Assembly (NCBI GenBank): GCA_000783305.1
Contig: JROE01000004.1
Span: 186,001 to 250,000, forward strand
Source: Sphingobacteriaceae bacterium DW12
GTDB lineage: Bacteria; Bacteroidota; Bacteroidia; Sphingobacteriales; Sphingobacteriaceae
DNA length: 64,000 nucleotides
Reading direction: 5' to 3'
Part shown: in pieces, positions 8,898 to 17,608 of the stretch
Layout: every line of letters begins with the position of its first letter
Position numbering within the stretch: the stretch's first letter is position 1
The notes under the pieces: generated by a model
The model's input: only the letters and a program-made list of their open reading frames with translations
The model's database searches: none
Told to the model about the DNA's origin: nothing
Translations under genes and position numbers: made by a program

Positions 8898-10415
8898 TTA
8901 AAGCTGGGTCTGCAAAAGTTTGTCTAGTTCGTCAACTTTATTTTTATTGGTTGGAGCGATATTGTTCTTTTCGCCCTTGTCAATTTTCAAATTGTACAAT
9001 TGGGGAATTTCATCATTTCCAAGCTCAATATTTACGGATTTATTGATTTTCGCACCGCCATTAGGTCGGATATATTTGTAATCTCCTTTTATAATTGAAA
9101 AAGTACCTGCGCTTTTAACTAAATATTCACGTCCTTTTGTGTCCTCACCAAGCAAAGACTTCCAATGATTCTGACTATCTACGGCTTCATCCTGCGAATA
9201 GGATACCCCTAGATAAGAAGCAAATGAGGCCAATAAATCTACCTGACCGACCAATGCATCCGACACCTGTCCTTTTTTTATCCCTGCAGGCCAGCTGATG
9301 AGAAATGGCACTCTTGTGCCGGCTTCAAAAGCACTATATTTCCCTCCTCTTAATCCTCCAAAGGCGTCGTGATTGCCGGTTTTAGAGACTGCTTCATCGA
9401 CATATCCATCATCTAGGACAGGACCATTGTCACTCGTAAAGATGATAATTGTATTCTCGTATATACCATTATTTTTCAACTCGCGTACCAGCTCACCTAC
9501 GGTGTAATCTAGCTGCAGTATCGCATCGCCTCTTAATCCAAGTTTGCTCTTCCCTTTAAAGACTGTAGCAGGCATGCGCGGCACGTGAGGTTCTGTCGCA
9601 TTATAGCTTAAGAAGAATGGTTTCGAAGCATTACTCCTAATGAATTCCTTGGCTTTCTCAAAAAATGTAAGCGTCAACTCTTCATCTGTCCATTTCGCAG
9701 CCTTTCCACCCGTCATCCAACCTATCCGCCCTATTCCGTTGACAATTGTGTTATCATGTCCTTGGTTTGGAGAAGCATGCATTTTCAACAATTCAGGATT
9801 CTCCTTTCCGGTAGGTTCACTCCCTATTTTCTGCTTGTAGTTCACATATATAGGATCATTAACATCCGCAGCAATGACATGATGATTCTCAAGAAATACC
9901 GTTGGTACTCGATCTGCCGTTGCCGGGAATATAAATGAATATCCATACCCAACTTCCAGTGGTCCAGGAGCAATCTTTCCATTCCAATTCTTATCTACTT
10001 GATTACCTAACCCTAAATGCCATTTCCCGACAATTGCTGTGGAATATCCCTTCTTTTGAAATACTTTAGGTAAGGTAATCTTGTCTTGAGGGATAATAAG
10101 TGCCGCATCTCCGGGCAAAATCCCAGTTCCTTTAGCTCGATATGGATTATTTCCAGTCATTAGCGCATATCGAGAGGGCGTACAAGTTGCTGCTGCAGCG
10201 TGCGCATTGGTAAACTTGATGCCAGACCGTCCCAGTTCATCTAGATGTGGTGTCTCAATATCTTTAGCTCCATAGAGCCCTAGATCGCCGTATCCCAAAT
10301 CATCCACATAGACCATCAATACATTGGGCTGCTTCTTTCCCTGTGCATAAGTGACCTGCATACAGGCCAATAGAACTCCAAATCCAACAAATCGATTGGC
10401 AAATTTTAAAATCAT
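8898..10415 (-). CDS. Exported sulfatase (formylglycine type), arylsulfatase A-like
   Basis: A 505-residue S1-family sulfatase, exported (signal peptide ending near TYAQ). The metal-binding start of the fold is VLMVYVDDLGYGDLG. The formylglycine motif CTPSRYALMTGNNPYR has Cys about 79, which an anaerobic or FGE-type maturase must convert. Further signature elements are GKWHLGLG, NATEPHVPRMP and FTSDNGPVLDDG. It probably removes sulfate esters from a polysaccharide, glycan or aryl sulfate in the periplasm; the substrate cannot be read from the sequence. It starts 2 bp after the stop of the upstream sulfatase gene, so the two are one transcript. No maturase, SusC/SusD or glycoside hydrolase is adjacent. 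Confidence 0.9.
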   Translation of the reverse strand: MILKFANRFVGFGVLLACMQVTYAQGKKQPNVLMVYVDDLGYGDLGLYGAKDIETPHLDELGRSGIKFTNAHAAAATCTPSRYALMTGNNPYRAKGTGILPGDAALIIPQDKITLPKVFQKKGYSTAIVGKWHLGLGNQVDKNWNGKIAPGPLEVGYGYSFIFPATADRVPTVFLENHHVIAADVNDPIYVNYKQKIGSEPTGKENPELLKMHASPNQGHDNTIVNGIGRIGWMTGGKAAKWTDEELTLTFFEKAKEFIRSNASKPFFLSYNATEPHVPRMPATVFKGKSKLGLRGDAILQLDYTVGELVRELKNNGIYENTIIIFTSDNGPVLDDGYVDEAVSKTGNHDAFGGLRGGKYSAFEAGTRVPFLISWPAGIKKGQVSDALVGQVDLLASFASYLGVSYSQDEAVDSQNHWKSLLGEDTKGREYLVKSAGTFSIIKGDYKYIRPNGGAKINKSVNIELGNDEIPQLYNLKIDKGEKNNIAPTNKNKVDELDKLLQTQL

Positions 10416-10417
10416 AG

Positions 10418-11935
10418 TTATCTCGTTAATATATCTAAGGCTTCCCGATCATCGACAGCCTTTATTTCTGTTATTAATTTCTTTTTCATCTTCTCCACGA
10501 TTTTTTTTGCAGCAGTGACATCAAAGATATTGTTCATTTCGGCAGAATCCGTCTTCAAGTCATACAATTCCCAGCTGTCTACCTTTCCGTAAAATCTCAC
10601 AAGCTTGAATCTCCCGTCACTGATACCAAAGTGGGGTGACACTGCATGTACCCCATCTTCATAATAATGGTAATAAAGACGGTCTCTAGTCACTCGGTTC
10701 GGATTGCTCAATGTTCTAGCAAAAGATTTACCTTGCATATCTTTAGGTATATCCACGCTCGCCAACTCCAACAATGTGGGGGCTATATCGACGTTCATCA
10801 CCATCGTTTGAATGTGCTGAGCTGTAGCCTTGTCTCCACCAGGCGTCTTTATAATCATTGGTGTACGAAAAGATTCTTCATACATAAAGCGTTTATCAAA
10901 CCACCCGTGTTCTCCCATATAAAATCCCTGATCCGAAAGATAGATTATTATCGTATTTTCTTCCAGCCCATTCTCTTCAACGTAGTCCAGAATCTCTCCT
11001 ATGTTGCGATCAAGAGAAGCGGATGTATTGAGGTAGTCAATCATATATCTTTTATACTTCCACTCTACCAATTCCCTCCCCTGCAGCTTTTTTTGGTAAA
11101 AATCATTCTGTATCGGTCTATAATAATTATAATATGCTTCAAATTGCTCATCTGAAAATCGGGCAAAATCGTAATCCTTCCGCATAGCATCTTTGCTGGG
11201 GTACATCTTAAGGTCATAGGCCAACTGCATATCTTTCGAGATTGTCATTTCTTGAATAGCTGCTGCTTTGCGATTCGTATAGGTATCGTAAAAATTATCC
11301 GGCAATGGTATAGATACATCATCATACCTACCGAAATCTTTGGGATCGGGCATCCACGACCGATGTGTGGCTTTATGACCGATTACCAAACAAAAAGGTT
11401 CCTCACGGCTCAATGTATCCAGCCATTTCTTTGATTTGTCCGTAATAATGTCCGAGACATATCCTTGGATTTGCTCTCGCCTACCGTCATTTTCTATAAA
11501 AACAGGATTAAAGTAATGCCCCTGACCATCCAATATACTGAAAAAATCAAACCCTTGGGGGTGGTCTCCTAGGTGTTGCTTTCCAATCCATGCCGTGTTG
11601 TAACCTACAGCCTGCAATTCTTTAACAAAGGTATTTTGACTATGATCGAATGTCGAATTTTCATTTTCTTTAAAACCGTTCTTGTGACTATACTTACCGG
11701 TCAACAGTACTGCCCGACTCGGACCACAAAGGGAGTTGGTCACATATGCTCGATCGAAAACTTTGCCAGCCTTAGCCAGTCTATCAATATTGGGAGTCCT
11801 TCCATATTGAGCACCGTAGGCTCCTATCGTCTGAAATGCATGGTCATCGGAAATGATTATTATTATATTTGGTTTTTGTTGTGCATATAAGAGTTGGCAC
11901 AGACACAAGACCAGTAAGATAAAGCGTTTACTCAT
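10418..11935 (-). CDS. Exported sulfatase (formylglycine type), choline/iduronate-sulfatase-like
   Basis: A 505-residue S1-family sulfatase, first gene of the sulfatase pair. The signal peptide runs from MSKRFILLVLC to about LLYAQ. The mature protein begins KPNIIIIISDDHAFQTIGAYG. The modification motif is CGPSRAVLLTGKYSHKNGF, with Cys in the formylglycine position, and DQGFYMGEHGWFDKRFMYEESFRTP is the typical distal active-site element. It differs from its neighbour throughout, so the pair is not a recent duplication and the two enzymes may act on different linkages of one substrate. The ATG at 11933-11935 is preferred; an upstream in-frame start would put 14 non-signal residues in front. Confidence 0.9.
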   Translation of the reverse strand: MSKRFILLVLCLCQLLYAQQKPNIIIIISDDHAFQTIGAYGAQYGRTPNIDRLAKAGKVFDRAYVTNSLCGPSRAVLLTGKYSHKNGFKENENSTFDHSQNTFVKELQAVGYNTAWIGKQHLGDHPQGFDFFSILDGQGHYFNPVFIENDGRREQIQGYVSDIITDKSKKWLDTLSREEPFCLVIGHKATHRSWMPDPKDFGRYDDVSIPLPDNFYDTYTNRKAAAIQEMTISKDMQLAYDLKMYPSKDAMRKDYDFARFSDEQFEAYYNYYRPIQNDFYQKKLQGRELVEWKYKRYMIDYLNTSASLDRNIGEILDYVEENGLEENTIIIYLSDQGFYMGEHGWFDKRFMYEESFRTPMIIKTPGGDKATAQHIQTMVMNVDIAPTLLELASVDIPKDMQGKSFARTLSNPNRVTRDRLYYHYYEDGVHAVSPHFGISDGRFKLVRFYGKVDSWELYDLKTDSAEMNNIFDVTAAKKIVEKMKKKLITEIKAVDDREALDILTR

Positions 11936-12122
11936 AGGGATTAGATTGATTACCCAAAGATGCGATTTTGCTTGCAAACTATAAAAATATTAACCAAAGG
12001 GTATCAAAATATAACATGGAACTTGTTTTACACCTTATTAGATGAGATTTTTGCAATCATATTTGACCTTAAACTAGATTTTCAAAAGTCTGGCACTTTT
12101 TTTATGCTATAGGTCCTACACG

Positions 12123-12569
12123 ATGAAAGTCCAGACCCCTATCCAAAGTTACTATGTATCGACATTACACAGAGGTCGATATATGTTATTGATTTTTTCA
12201 GGCATCAGTATAATTGCTGCCTTGCTTGCACTTACTCCATTTCAAGAGGTTGTCAAAATATTAGTAACGCTATTTGCAATACCTCTGGTCATTTTTGGAG
12301 CAGTAAGATATAGCCGTGTTCCCTCACACTGGTCTTTTGATGGCACTAATTTGACCATCCAAAAGCTTGATAGGGAAGTTACTATCCCCAAATCGAATAT
12401 CTCCCATATCCGAAATCTCCGTCGATCTGGTGGCAACTTACTGATTATCTATCAACGTAGGGGCCACTCTTATCGATTTTGGAGAAACAAACTTTTTCAG
12501 AATGAAGACCAATTACAATCTTTAGTAGAAGCTATACAGGCACAAAATATTGAATACTACAATATGTAG
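12123..12569 (+). CDS. Small membrane protein with PH-like C-terminal domain
   Basis: A 148-residue protein. Two hydrophobic segments (about 22-42 and 46-62) form a hairpin, followed by a soluble beta-rich domain at about 72-145 (SHWSFDGTNLTIQKLDREVTI ... NLLIIYQRRGHSYRFWRNKL) that resembles the bacterial PH-like domains of YdbS/PH_2-type proteins. No catalytic residues are apparent. It stands alone between the sulfatases (divergent) and the M1 peptidase. Function unknown; the domain resemblance is a pattern judgement only. Confidence 0.65.
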   Translation: MKVQTPIQSYYVSTLHRGRYMLLIFSGISIIAALLALTPFQEVVKILVTLFAIPLVIFGAVRYSRVPSHWSFDGTNLTIQKLDREVTIPKSNISHIRNLRRSGGNLLIIYQRRGHSYRFWRNKLFQNEDQLQSLVEAIQAQNIEYYNM

Positions 12570-12780
12570 TATTCGACTCTCTCAGCGTAGGTGGTCTTCC
12601 CCTATTTTCCGGAAAAGTGTCCACATTCCAGAACATTAATATTCTGCGGCTCTATTTTTCTTCGACTATGGAAGCCACACTAACTGGGGTTTTTTCGTAT
12701 GTTTGAACCCGTTAATTGACTCGTCATTATGCTGGCGCCAACATTTGCCCATAATGTAGATTTATACAAATTATATTCTG

Positions 12781-14643
12781 ATGAAAAAACTTCACTTATT
12801 TCTTTTTCTAACACTGATCTCCTTCCAACTATCAGCTCAACGAAAAGGCTATTGGGATCAAAAAGTGGACTATACGATGACGATTGATATGAAAGAAAAA
12901 TCATATCAATATGATGGAAAGATGAAACTGGTGTACACCAACAATTCGGGACAGGCACTCCATAAAGTATATTTCCACTTATACTTCAATGCTTTTCAAC
13001 CAGGAAGTATGATGGACTATCGTCTCTCCAATATTTCCGATCCGGATGCCCGAATGACTAACAACATAGGGACCAAAGAAAAACCTGTATATCAAAGTCG
13101 TATCGCGAGCTTGACTCCCGAACAAACTGGCTATCAACGCATCAAAACATTGCTACAAGACGGGGCAAACACGACATTTAAAGTTGATGGCACTCTTCTG
13201 GAAGTAACTCTCGCGAAGCCTATACAAGCCAATAGTTCAGTAACTTTTGATATGACATGGGAGGCACAGATTCCTGAACAGATTAGAAGAAGCGGTCGTA
13301 ATTCCAAAGAAGGTGTTGAATTTTCAATGACCCAGTGGTACCCCAAAATGGCACAATTTGACGAATTTGGGTGGCATTTAGATGAATATGTCGCTCGAGA
13401 ATTCATTGCCCCATTTGGTGATTTTGATATTACCATCAATATAGGCAAGGATTACGTCATTGGTGGATCTGGAGTATTGCAGAATCTGACTCAGGTTAAA
13501 GGTTATGATAAAAAAGCGAAACCTGTGGTAAAAAACGACCGTAGCTCTTGGCATTTCAAAGCCGAGAATATACATGACTTTGCATGGGCCGCGGACAAGA
13601 AATTCATTGTTGAGCGAGAAAAGAGTAAAGGGGGAGTCGAAGTATTCATGATATATATTCCCGGAAAAAAAACCACAGACAATTGGCAGAAAGCCTTATC
13701 CTATACAACAGATTTCTTTGATTTTTGTGGTGAGCGATTTGGTGCTTACCCTTGGCCGACTTATACTGTGGTACAGGGTGGCGACGGTGGTATGGAATAC
13801 GGGACCACGACATTGATAACTGGAGAACGTACTCTAGAAAGTCTTGTTGGTGTTATTTATCACGAAGCCGCGCACTCGTGGTACCAGCATTTATTTGGCA
13901 TCAATGAAACTGTAGACGAGTGGTTTGATGAGGGTTTTACTAGCTATGTTGAAGAACTCGCTTTTCAGACTTTATTCAAGAAAACCTCACCCCTACCCGA
14001 CAACCCAGTAATAAATGCATATAAGAGTTATATCAAGTTAGCACTGTCCGGCAAGGAAGAACCCGCAAGTCTATTGGCCGACTACTATAATAGCAACTAT
14101 GCTTACAGCAATCAAGCCTATAACAAAGGTCAGGTTTTAGCTGAGCAATTGGGCTACATCATTGGACAAGAGCATTTGGAAGCAACATTTTTAAAATTCT
14201 ACGATATTTGGAAATTCAAACATCCCACTCCCAATGACTTTAAGCGCGTAGCAGAAGAGGTATCTGGCATCAATCTCAAATGGTATTTCAACCTATTTAT
14301 AAATACCACGCGCAAGATAGATTACGGTATCCAGAGTCTTTCCACGACCGAAATAAAGCTGACCAACAAGTCTGACTTCGCCATGCCATTAGATATCTTA
14401 GTCGAATATCAAGATGGCTCAAAAGAGTTGTTTTATATTCCACTACGTGAAATGAGAGGTGAAAAACCAGTCGAAGGCTTCAGTAGCTACCATGGGGCAA
14501 CACGTACAACCCTTGAAGATTGGTTTTGGACCAAACCTACTTATACCTTCAAAACGACTAAACCGATCCGTAAAGCGACGATAGACATCACCAAACGTCT
14601 GGCAGATGTCGATGATAAGGATAACGTAGTCGAGCTCCTATAA
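12781..14643 (+). CDS. M1-family zinc metallopeptidase, exported
   Basis: A 620-residue aminopeptidase-like enzyme with a signal peptide (cleavage near LSAQ). The gluzincin zinc site HEAAH-x18-E is clear: VIYHEAAHSWYQHLFG, with the third ligand in DEWFDEGFTSY. The upstream GGMEYGTTTLI corresponds to the GxMEN exopeptidase motif, here with Tyr in place of Asn; such variants are frequent in Bacteroidota M1 paralogues. A beta-rich N-terminal domain precedes the catalytic core, and the C-terminal 100 residues are beta-rich. It probably trims peptides in the periplasm. It is a single gene closed by a strong terminator. Confidence 0.9.
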   Translation: MKKLHLFLFLTLISFQLSAQRKGYWDQKVDYTMTIDMKEKSYQYDGKMKLVYTNNSGQALHKVYFHLYFNAFQPGSMMDYRLSNISDPDARMTNNIGTKEKPVYQSRIASLTPEQTGYQRIKTLLQDGANTTFKVDGTLLEVTLAKPIQANSSVTFDMTWEAQIPEQIRRSGRNSKEGVEFSMTQWYPKMAQFDEFGWHLDEYVAREFIAPFGDFDITINIGKDYVIGGSGVLQNLTQVKGYDKKAKPVVKNDRSSWHFKAENIHDFAWAADKKFIVEREKSKGGVEVFMIYIPGKKTTDNWQKALSYTTDFFDFCGERFGAYPWPTYTVVQGGDGGMEYGTTTLITGERTLESLVGVIYHEAAHSWYQHLFGINETVDEWFDEGFTSYVEELAFQTLFKKTSPLPDNPVINAYKSYIKLALSGKEEPASLLADYYNSNYAYSNQAYNKGQVLAEQLGYIIGQEHLEATFLKFYDIWKFKHPTPNDFKRVAEEVSGINLKWYFNLFINTTRKIDYGIQSLSTTEIKLTNKSDFAMPLDILVEYQDGSKELFYIPLREMRGEKPVEGFSSYHGATRTTLEDWFWTKPTYTFKTTKPIRKATIDITKRLADVDDKDNVVELL

Positions 14644-14655
14644 AAATCGCTTCCT

Positions 14656-14686
14656 AAGCCGTTTCAAAAATGAAACGGCTTTTTTA
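14656..14686 (+). terminator. Rho-independent terminator after the M1 peptidase gene
   Basis: The stem AAGCCGTTTCA with TGAAACGGCTT (4-nt A loop) is followed by TTTTT. It starts 13 bp after the stop codon. Confidence 0.9.
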
Positions 14687-14735
14687 CATATCAAATATTT
14701 GTCTTTGGTTTCACCAATCAATATCTTTGGGTGAG

Positions 14736-15122
14736 ATGCAGACCACATACATTAGCACGAGAGTAACTTCTCTAAGAGTGATTGCCTGTGTCGTCTTTGC
14801 CTTAGTGATGGGTGTACTAACATCTTGCCCTTTAAAGGCTTCTCTAAAAGGATGGGCAAAGGCTGATATAGAAGAATCGAAAACTAACGACAAAACGGGA
14901 TCAACAAGTTTGACGGTTATCAACGGACCTTCTTGTTCGCTTTATACCACCTTTCGTGTTGATTCAAGTCGTCCCCATTCCCTGCAAGTGACGTGGCCAC
15001 TTCTAGGCACTTATGAGGCATCTCGAGCGCGCTCGCTACCTAGGGCTCCTATCACTCAGGTCACACTAGGCCCCCCTCCTCCTACCCCTATTTATCTCTT
15101 GTATCGTACACTATTGATTTAG
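14736..15122 (+). CDS. Small secreted protein of unknown function (probable)
   Basis: A 128-codon frame. The N-terminus could be a signal peptide (VIACVVFALVMGVLTSC, possibly a lipobox at TSC). The middle is polar and Ser/Thr-rich with a second Cys. The end is proline-rich: LGPPPPTPIYLLYRTLLI. I do not recognise the family. Small Sphingobacteriaceae proteins ending in a similar 'PI-aromatic-x-x-R-x-LLI' tail exist as far as I recall, but I cannot confirm this. The ATG at 14736 is chosen because the ATG 66 bases further upstream lies inside the preceding terminator hairpin. No strong ribosome-binding site is visible. It lies 96 bp before the TlpA-like gene and could share its transcript. Confidence 0.5.
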   Translation: MQTTYISTRVTSLRVIACVVFALVMGVLTSCPLKASLKGWAKADIEESKTNDKTGSTSLTVINGPSCSLYTTFRVDSSRPHSLQVTWPLLGTYEASRARSLPRAPITQVTLGPPPPTPIYLLYRTLLI

Positions 15123-15186
15123 GAGTGTTCCTTAATTTTAGAGACAGAAAGTATCTTATATCCATCAACACGAGTGACTACTCAAT

Positions 15187-15202
15187 TGTTGCGTACGCAA
15201 CA
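15187..15202. promoter_or_regulatory. 16-bp perfect palindrome upstream of the TlpA-like gene
   Basis: TGTTGCGTACGCAACA is its own reverse complement. It ends 16 bp before the start codon at 15219, overlapping where the leader or ribosome-binding region would be. It could be an operator for a dimeric regulator; no regulator gene is adjacent. Confidence 0.4.
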
Positions 15203-15218
15203 TCAATAAAATATTACA

Positions 15219-15803
15219 ATGAAACGAAAAACATTTAGTGTCATATTAGGTGTCATGATTATTTTAGCAATCATAACCACCTCTAGTCTTTACTTGCTGG
15301 GCAAGCAAGTGGCTACGCCTGAATCTGTAGCGCATGTAAAATCACCGCAGCCCACCACCACGCAGGTTGAACTCTCCCCATCATCTGACTTGAGCAATAG
15401 CAATACCGTATTCAGAAATAGCAAGGGTGATAAGATTGCTCTTCGGAACATAAGAAATAAGGTCCTATTCATCAATATGTGGGCTACTTGGTGTCCTCCA
15501 TGTCGCAAAGAAATGCCCTCATTGAACAGATTATATAGTAAATTGAAGGATAACCCCGACATTATCTTCATCATGATGGATGTAGATGGAAAACTGAAGG
15601 AATCTACGGATTATGTAAAGAAAAAGGGGTTCGATTTGCCCAATTATATTTTAGAAGGCAATCTTCCGGAATCGTTTCAGACTAATTCAATTCCTACAAC
15701 TATTATCATTGACAAATCTGGCAAGATGGTGACGAAGCACATGGGGGGCGTTGATTTTGACCATCCAGAGATGCTACCCTTCATTCAGAACCTCTTGAAG
15801 TAA
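15219..15803 (+). CDS. TlpA-like membrane-anchored thiol-disulfide oxidoreductase
   Basis: A 194-residue thioredoxin-fold protein on the outer face of the inner membrane. An N-terminal signal-anchor (about 8-28) and a flexible linker are followed by the redoxin domain (about 55-190). The active site is WATWCPPCRKEMPSLNRLY, a C-P-P-C variant of CxxC typical of TlpA/ResA reductases. The cis-proline loop is SIPTTIII. It probably reduces periplasmic disulfides, for example in cytochrome c maturation, but no ccm genes are nearby. Codon use resembles the neighbours. Confidence 0.9.
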   Translation: MKRKTFSVILGVMIILAIITTSSLYLLGKQVATPESVAHVKSPQPTTTQVELSPSSDLSNSNTVFRNSKGDKIALRNIRNKVLFINMWATWCPPCRKEMPSLNRLYSKLKDNPDIIFIMMDVDGKLKESTDYVKKKGFDLPNYILEGNLPESFQTNSIPTTIIIDKSGKMVTKHMGGVDFDHPEMLPFIQNLLK

Positions 15804-15817
15804 TATTCACATTGAAG

Positions 15818-15850
15818 GTGTCGTCAAATAGATTTGCACGTGACGGCACC
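15818..15850 (+). terminator. Weak hairpin after the TlpA-like gene
   Basis: The inverted repeat GGTGTCGTCA (15818-15827) and TGACGGCACC (15841-15850) has one mismatch and a 13-nt loop, 14 bp after the stop codon. There is no T-run, so it may be a processing or stability hairpin rather than a true terminator. Confidence 0.35.
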
Positions 15851-15914
15851 GGTAGTCGGGGCAATTTCCTGATTCAGAATATAAAAGTTACCATTGTTGC
15901 TACTAAAAAGTAAA

Positions 15915-15933
15915 TACAAATTGTAAATTTGTA
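15915..15933 (+). promoter_or_regulatory. Probable promoter -7 element within an inverted repeat, DUF1080 gene
   Basis: TAAATTTG (15924-15931) matches the Bacteroidota -7 consensus TAnnTTTG. It sits inside a perfect 8-bp inverted repeat, TACAAATT with AATTTGTA (3-nt centre). A TTG at 15897-15899 is the best -33 candidate, at a slightly long spacing (24 nt). The predicted leader to the ATG at 16017 is about 80 nt. A repressor on the inverted repeat would directly block the promoter, but that is inference. Confidence 0.45.
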
Positions 15934-16016
15934 GAAGGCTCCTTATTGGATCTACGTCTATTATGGATGCATAACAAAACATTATTTAATTATTTAGTTG
16001 ACCAAAAACCAATAAA

Positions 16017-17036
16017 ATGATCAAAATTTTTCTGCGCAGCTCACTGGCTGTCGCTCTTATCAGTGCTAGTTTGGTTTCTTGTAACCAAACTGCCAAAGAA
16101 GGTGGAGACACACAAGACTCACTTGCTAAAGAGGAAGTCCACAATCCAGCTACTCAAACCATTCCCGAGGAATACAAAGACCTTATCGGACGCTGGGATC
16201 TAGATGTAGACAAAAATGGCAAAGTGGCTCCATCATGGATTGAAATCAAATTATCAGGATTCAATACGTTGGTGGGTGCATTTGTTGGCGACAGTGGTAG
16301 CCAACGCCCTGTATCGCATGTGAAACTCAAAGACGGTAAATTTTCTTTTGCAATACCCCCACAGTGGGAAGGTGGAGAAGGAGACTTTGTCATCGAAGGA
16401 CAGCTAGAAGGTGGCAATCTGAAAGGCACCATTACTTCCAACAAAAATGAGAAATTCAACTTTACAGGTTCAAAAGCACCTTATTTAACTCGTACAGGAG
16501 AAGTAGCCTGGGGTACACCAATTGAATTGTTCAACGGCAAAGACCTAGCTGGTTGGAAAGCTTCTTCGGAAGAGAACCAATGGAAAGTTGTCGATGGGGT
16601 ACTGACTAGTGACAAAGCTGGAGCGAACCTTATCAGTGAGCAGAAATTTGAAGATTTCAAAATATTAGCTGAATTCCGTTACAAGGAAGGTGGCAACAGT
16701 GGTATATATCTTCGTGGACGTTACGAGGTGCAAATTGAAGATAGTCCGAAGGACAAGCATCCAGGCGCTCTTTATTTTGGTGGGGTATACGGATTCATTG
16801 CTCCTAATGAGATGGTCACATTGGGGCCAAATGAATGGCAGAAATATGAAATCACTCTTCGTGGACGTTTAGTGACTATAGTAGCGAACGGGAAGACTAT
16901 CATCAGCAATCAGGAAATTCCAGGAATTACGGGTGGAGCTTTAGATAGTAAGGAAGGCGAACCGGGACCAATTTATCTACAGGGCGATCATGCTCCTATT
17001 GAGTTCAGAAAAATCACCATCATCCCGGCTAAATAA
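16017..17036 (+). CDS. DUF1080 (3-keto-disaccharide hydrolase-like) lipoprotein
   Basis: A 339-residue lipoprotein (lipobox LVSC, Cys about 22). An N-terminal beta domain (about 45-155) is followed by a DUF1080 concanavalin-like domain (about 165-338). The latter has the family hallmarks IELFNGKDLAGWK, WKVVDGVLTSD, GNSGIYLRGRYEVQIED, NEWQKYEITLRGRLVTIVANG and GPIYLQGDHAPIEFR. DUF1080 proteins act on or bind polysaccharides and include 3-keto-glycoside hydrolases; here the substrate is unknown and no carbohydrate locus is adjacent. It is a single gene with its own promoter and terminator. Confidence 0.85.
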   Translation: MIKIFLRSSLAVALISASLVSCNQTAKEGGDTQDSLAKEEVHNPATQTIPEEYKDLIGRWDLDVDKNGKVAPSWIEIKLSGFNTLVGAFVGDSGSQRPVSHVKLKDGKFSFAIPPQWEGGEGDFVIEGQLEGGNLKGTITSNKNEKFNFTGSKAPYLTRTGEVAWGTPIELFNGKDLAGWKASSEENQWKVVDGVLTSDKAGANLISEQKFEDFKILAEFRYKEGGNSGIYLRGRYEVQIEDSPKDKHPGALYFGGVYGFIAPNEMVTLGPNEWQKYEITLRGRLVTIVANGKTIISNQEIPGITGGALDSKEGEPGPIYLQGDHAPIEFRKITIIPAK

Positions 17037-17050
17037 CGTCGGGACAAGGT

Positions 17051-17097
17051 ACAACAACAAAGGGCGTCTCTATCTAGAGACTCCCTTTGTTGTTGTA
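17051..17097 (+). terminator. Hairpin terminator between convergent genes
   Basis: A long, nearly perfect stem has arms ACAACAACAAAGGG-GTCTC and GAGAC-CCCTTTGTTGTTGT, with one internal mismatch and a 6-nt loop. It lies between the DUF1080 gene (+) and the HTH gene (-), so it may serve both strands. Confidence 0.75.
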
Positions 17098-17111
17098 TAT
17101 ATCTTCATCAC

Positions 17112-17531
17112 CTAAGACTTGATGTTCGTATTTTCCTTTTCCAATTGTTTGATACGGGATTCAAGTGCAGAAATTGTTTTTTCTTGAGATTTAATTGTAA
17201 TCTCTTGGGTAGATATTACTAGGTTAAGGGCATCAATAGTAGCGTTGATTACTTTTTCTTCCTTACTAGTCATATAGCTATTAGTGTCTCTATCACTCGC
17301 TACTGCTATGTAATCTTTCAACATATCTCCCTCTCCTGTCAAAAGCCATTGCACTGAATATCGGGGAAAATTATCAACAATCTTACTCAACCATTTACTT
17401 TGTATATCCGTCTTATTAGCCAATGCCCGCGATAAGACCCCTTTACTAGCGCCAATTTTTCCTTCGAAAGAGGTTATAGCAATCCTCTCATTATCAGCAA
17501 TTTGCTTTATTCTTTCTAAAACGCTACTCAT
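17112..17531 (-). CDS. HTH regulator with C-terminal coiled coil, phage-repressor-like
   Basis: A 139-residue protein. The N-terminal 70 residues form a helix-turn-helix of the type common in Bacteroidota XRE/CI-like repressors: VLERIKQIADNE, then IGASKGVLSRALANKT as the HTH, then the hallmark SVQWLLTGEGDML. The C-terminal third (about 90-135) is a predicted coiled coil with heptads (ISTQEITIKSQEKTISALES). There is no S24 peptidase domain, so it would not be self-cleaving. It is divergent from the HEPN-like gene, and their shared 257-bp gap contains a 12-bp palindrome that could be its operator. Confidence 0.75.
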   Translation of the reverse strand: MSSVLERIKQIADNERIAITSFEGKIGASKGVLSRALANKTDIQSKWLSKIVDNFPRYSVQWLLTGEGDMLKDYIAVASDRDTNSYMTSKEEKVINATIDALNLVISTQEITIKSQEKTISALESRIKQLEKENTNIKS

Positions 17532-17608
17532 TAATATTGAAAATTATACCCAAAATATTCTTTTTAACGATAATTATTCCCTATCTTTATTGAAGCATAA
17601 AATATGAG

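Noticed and set aside
10646..11155. 169-codon open frame on the + strand
   Set aside because: Antisense to the sulfatase gene with its conserved motifs.
12680..12958. 92-codon open frame on the - strand
   Set aside because: Overlaps the signal peptide of the M1 peptidase in antisense, with no start signal or motif.
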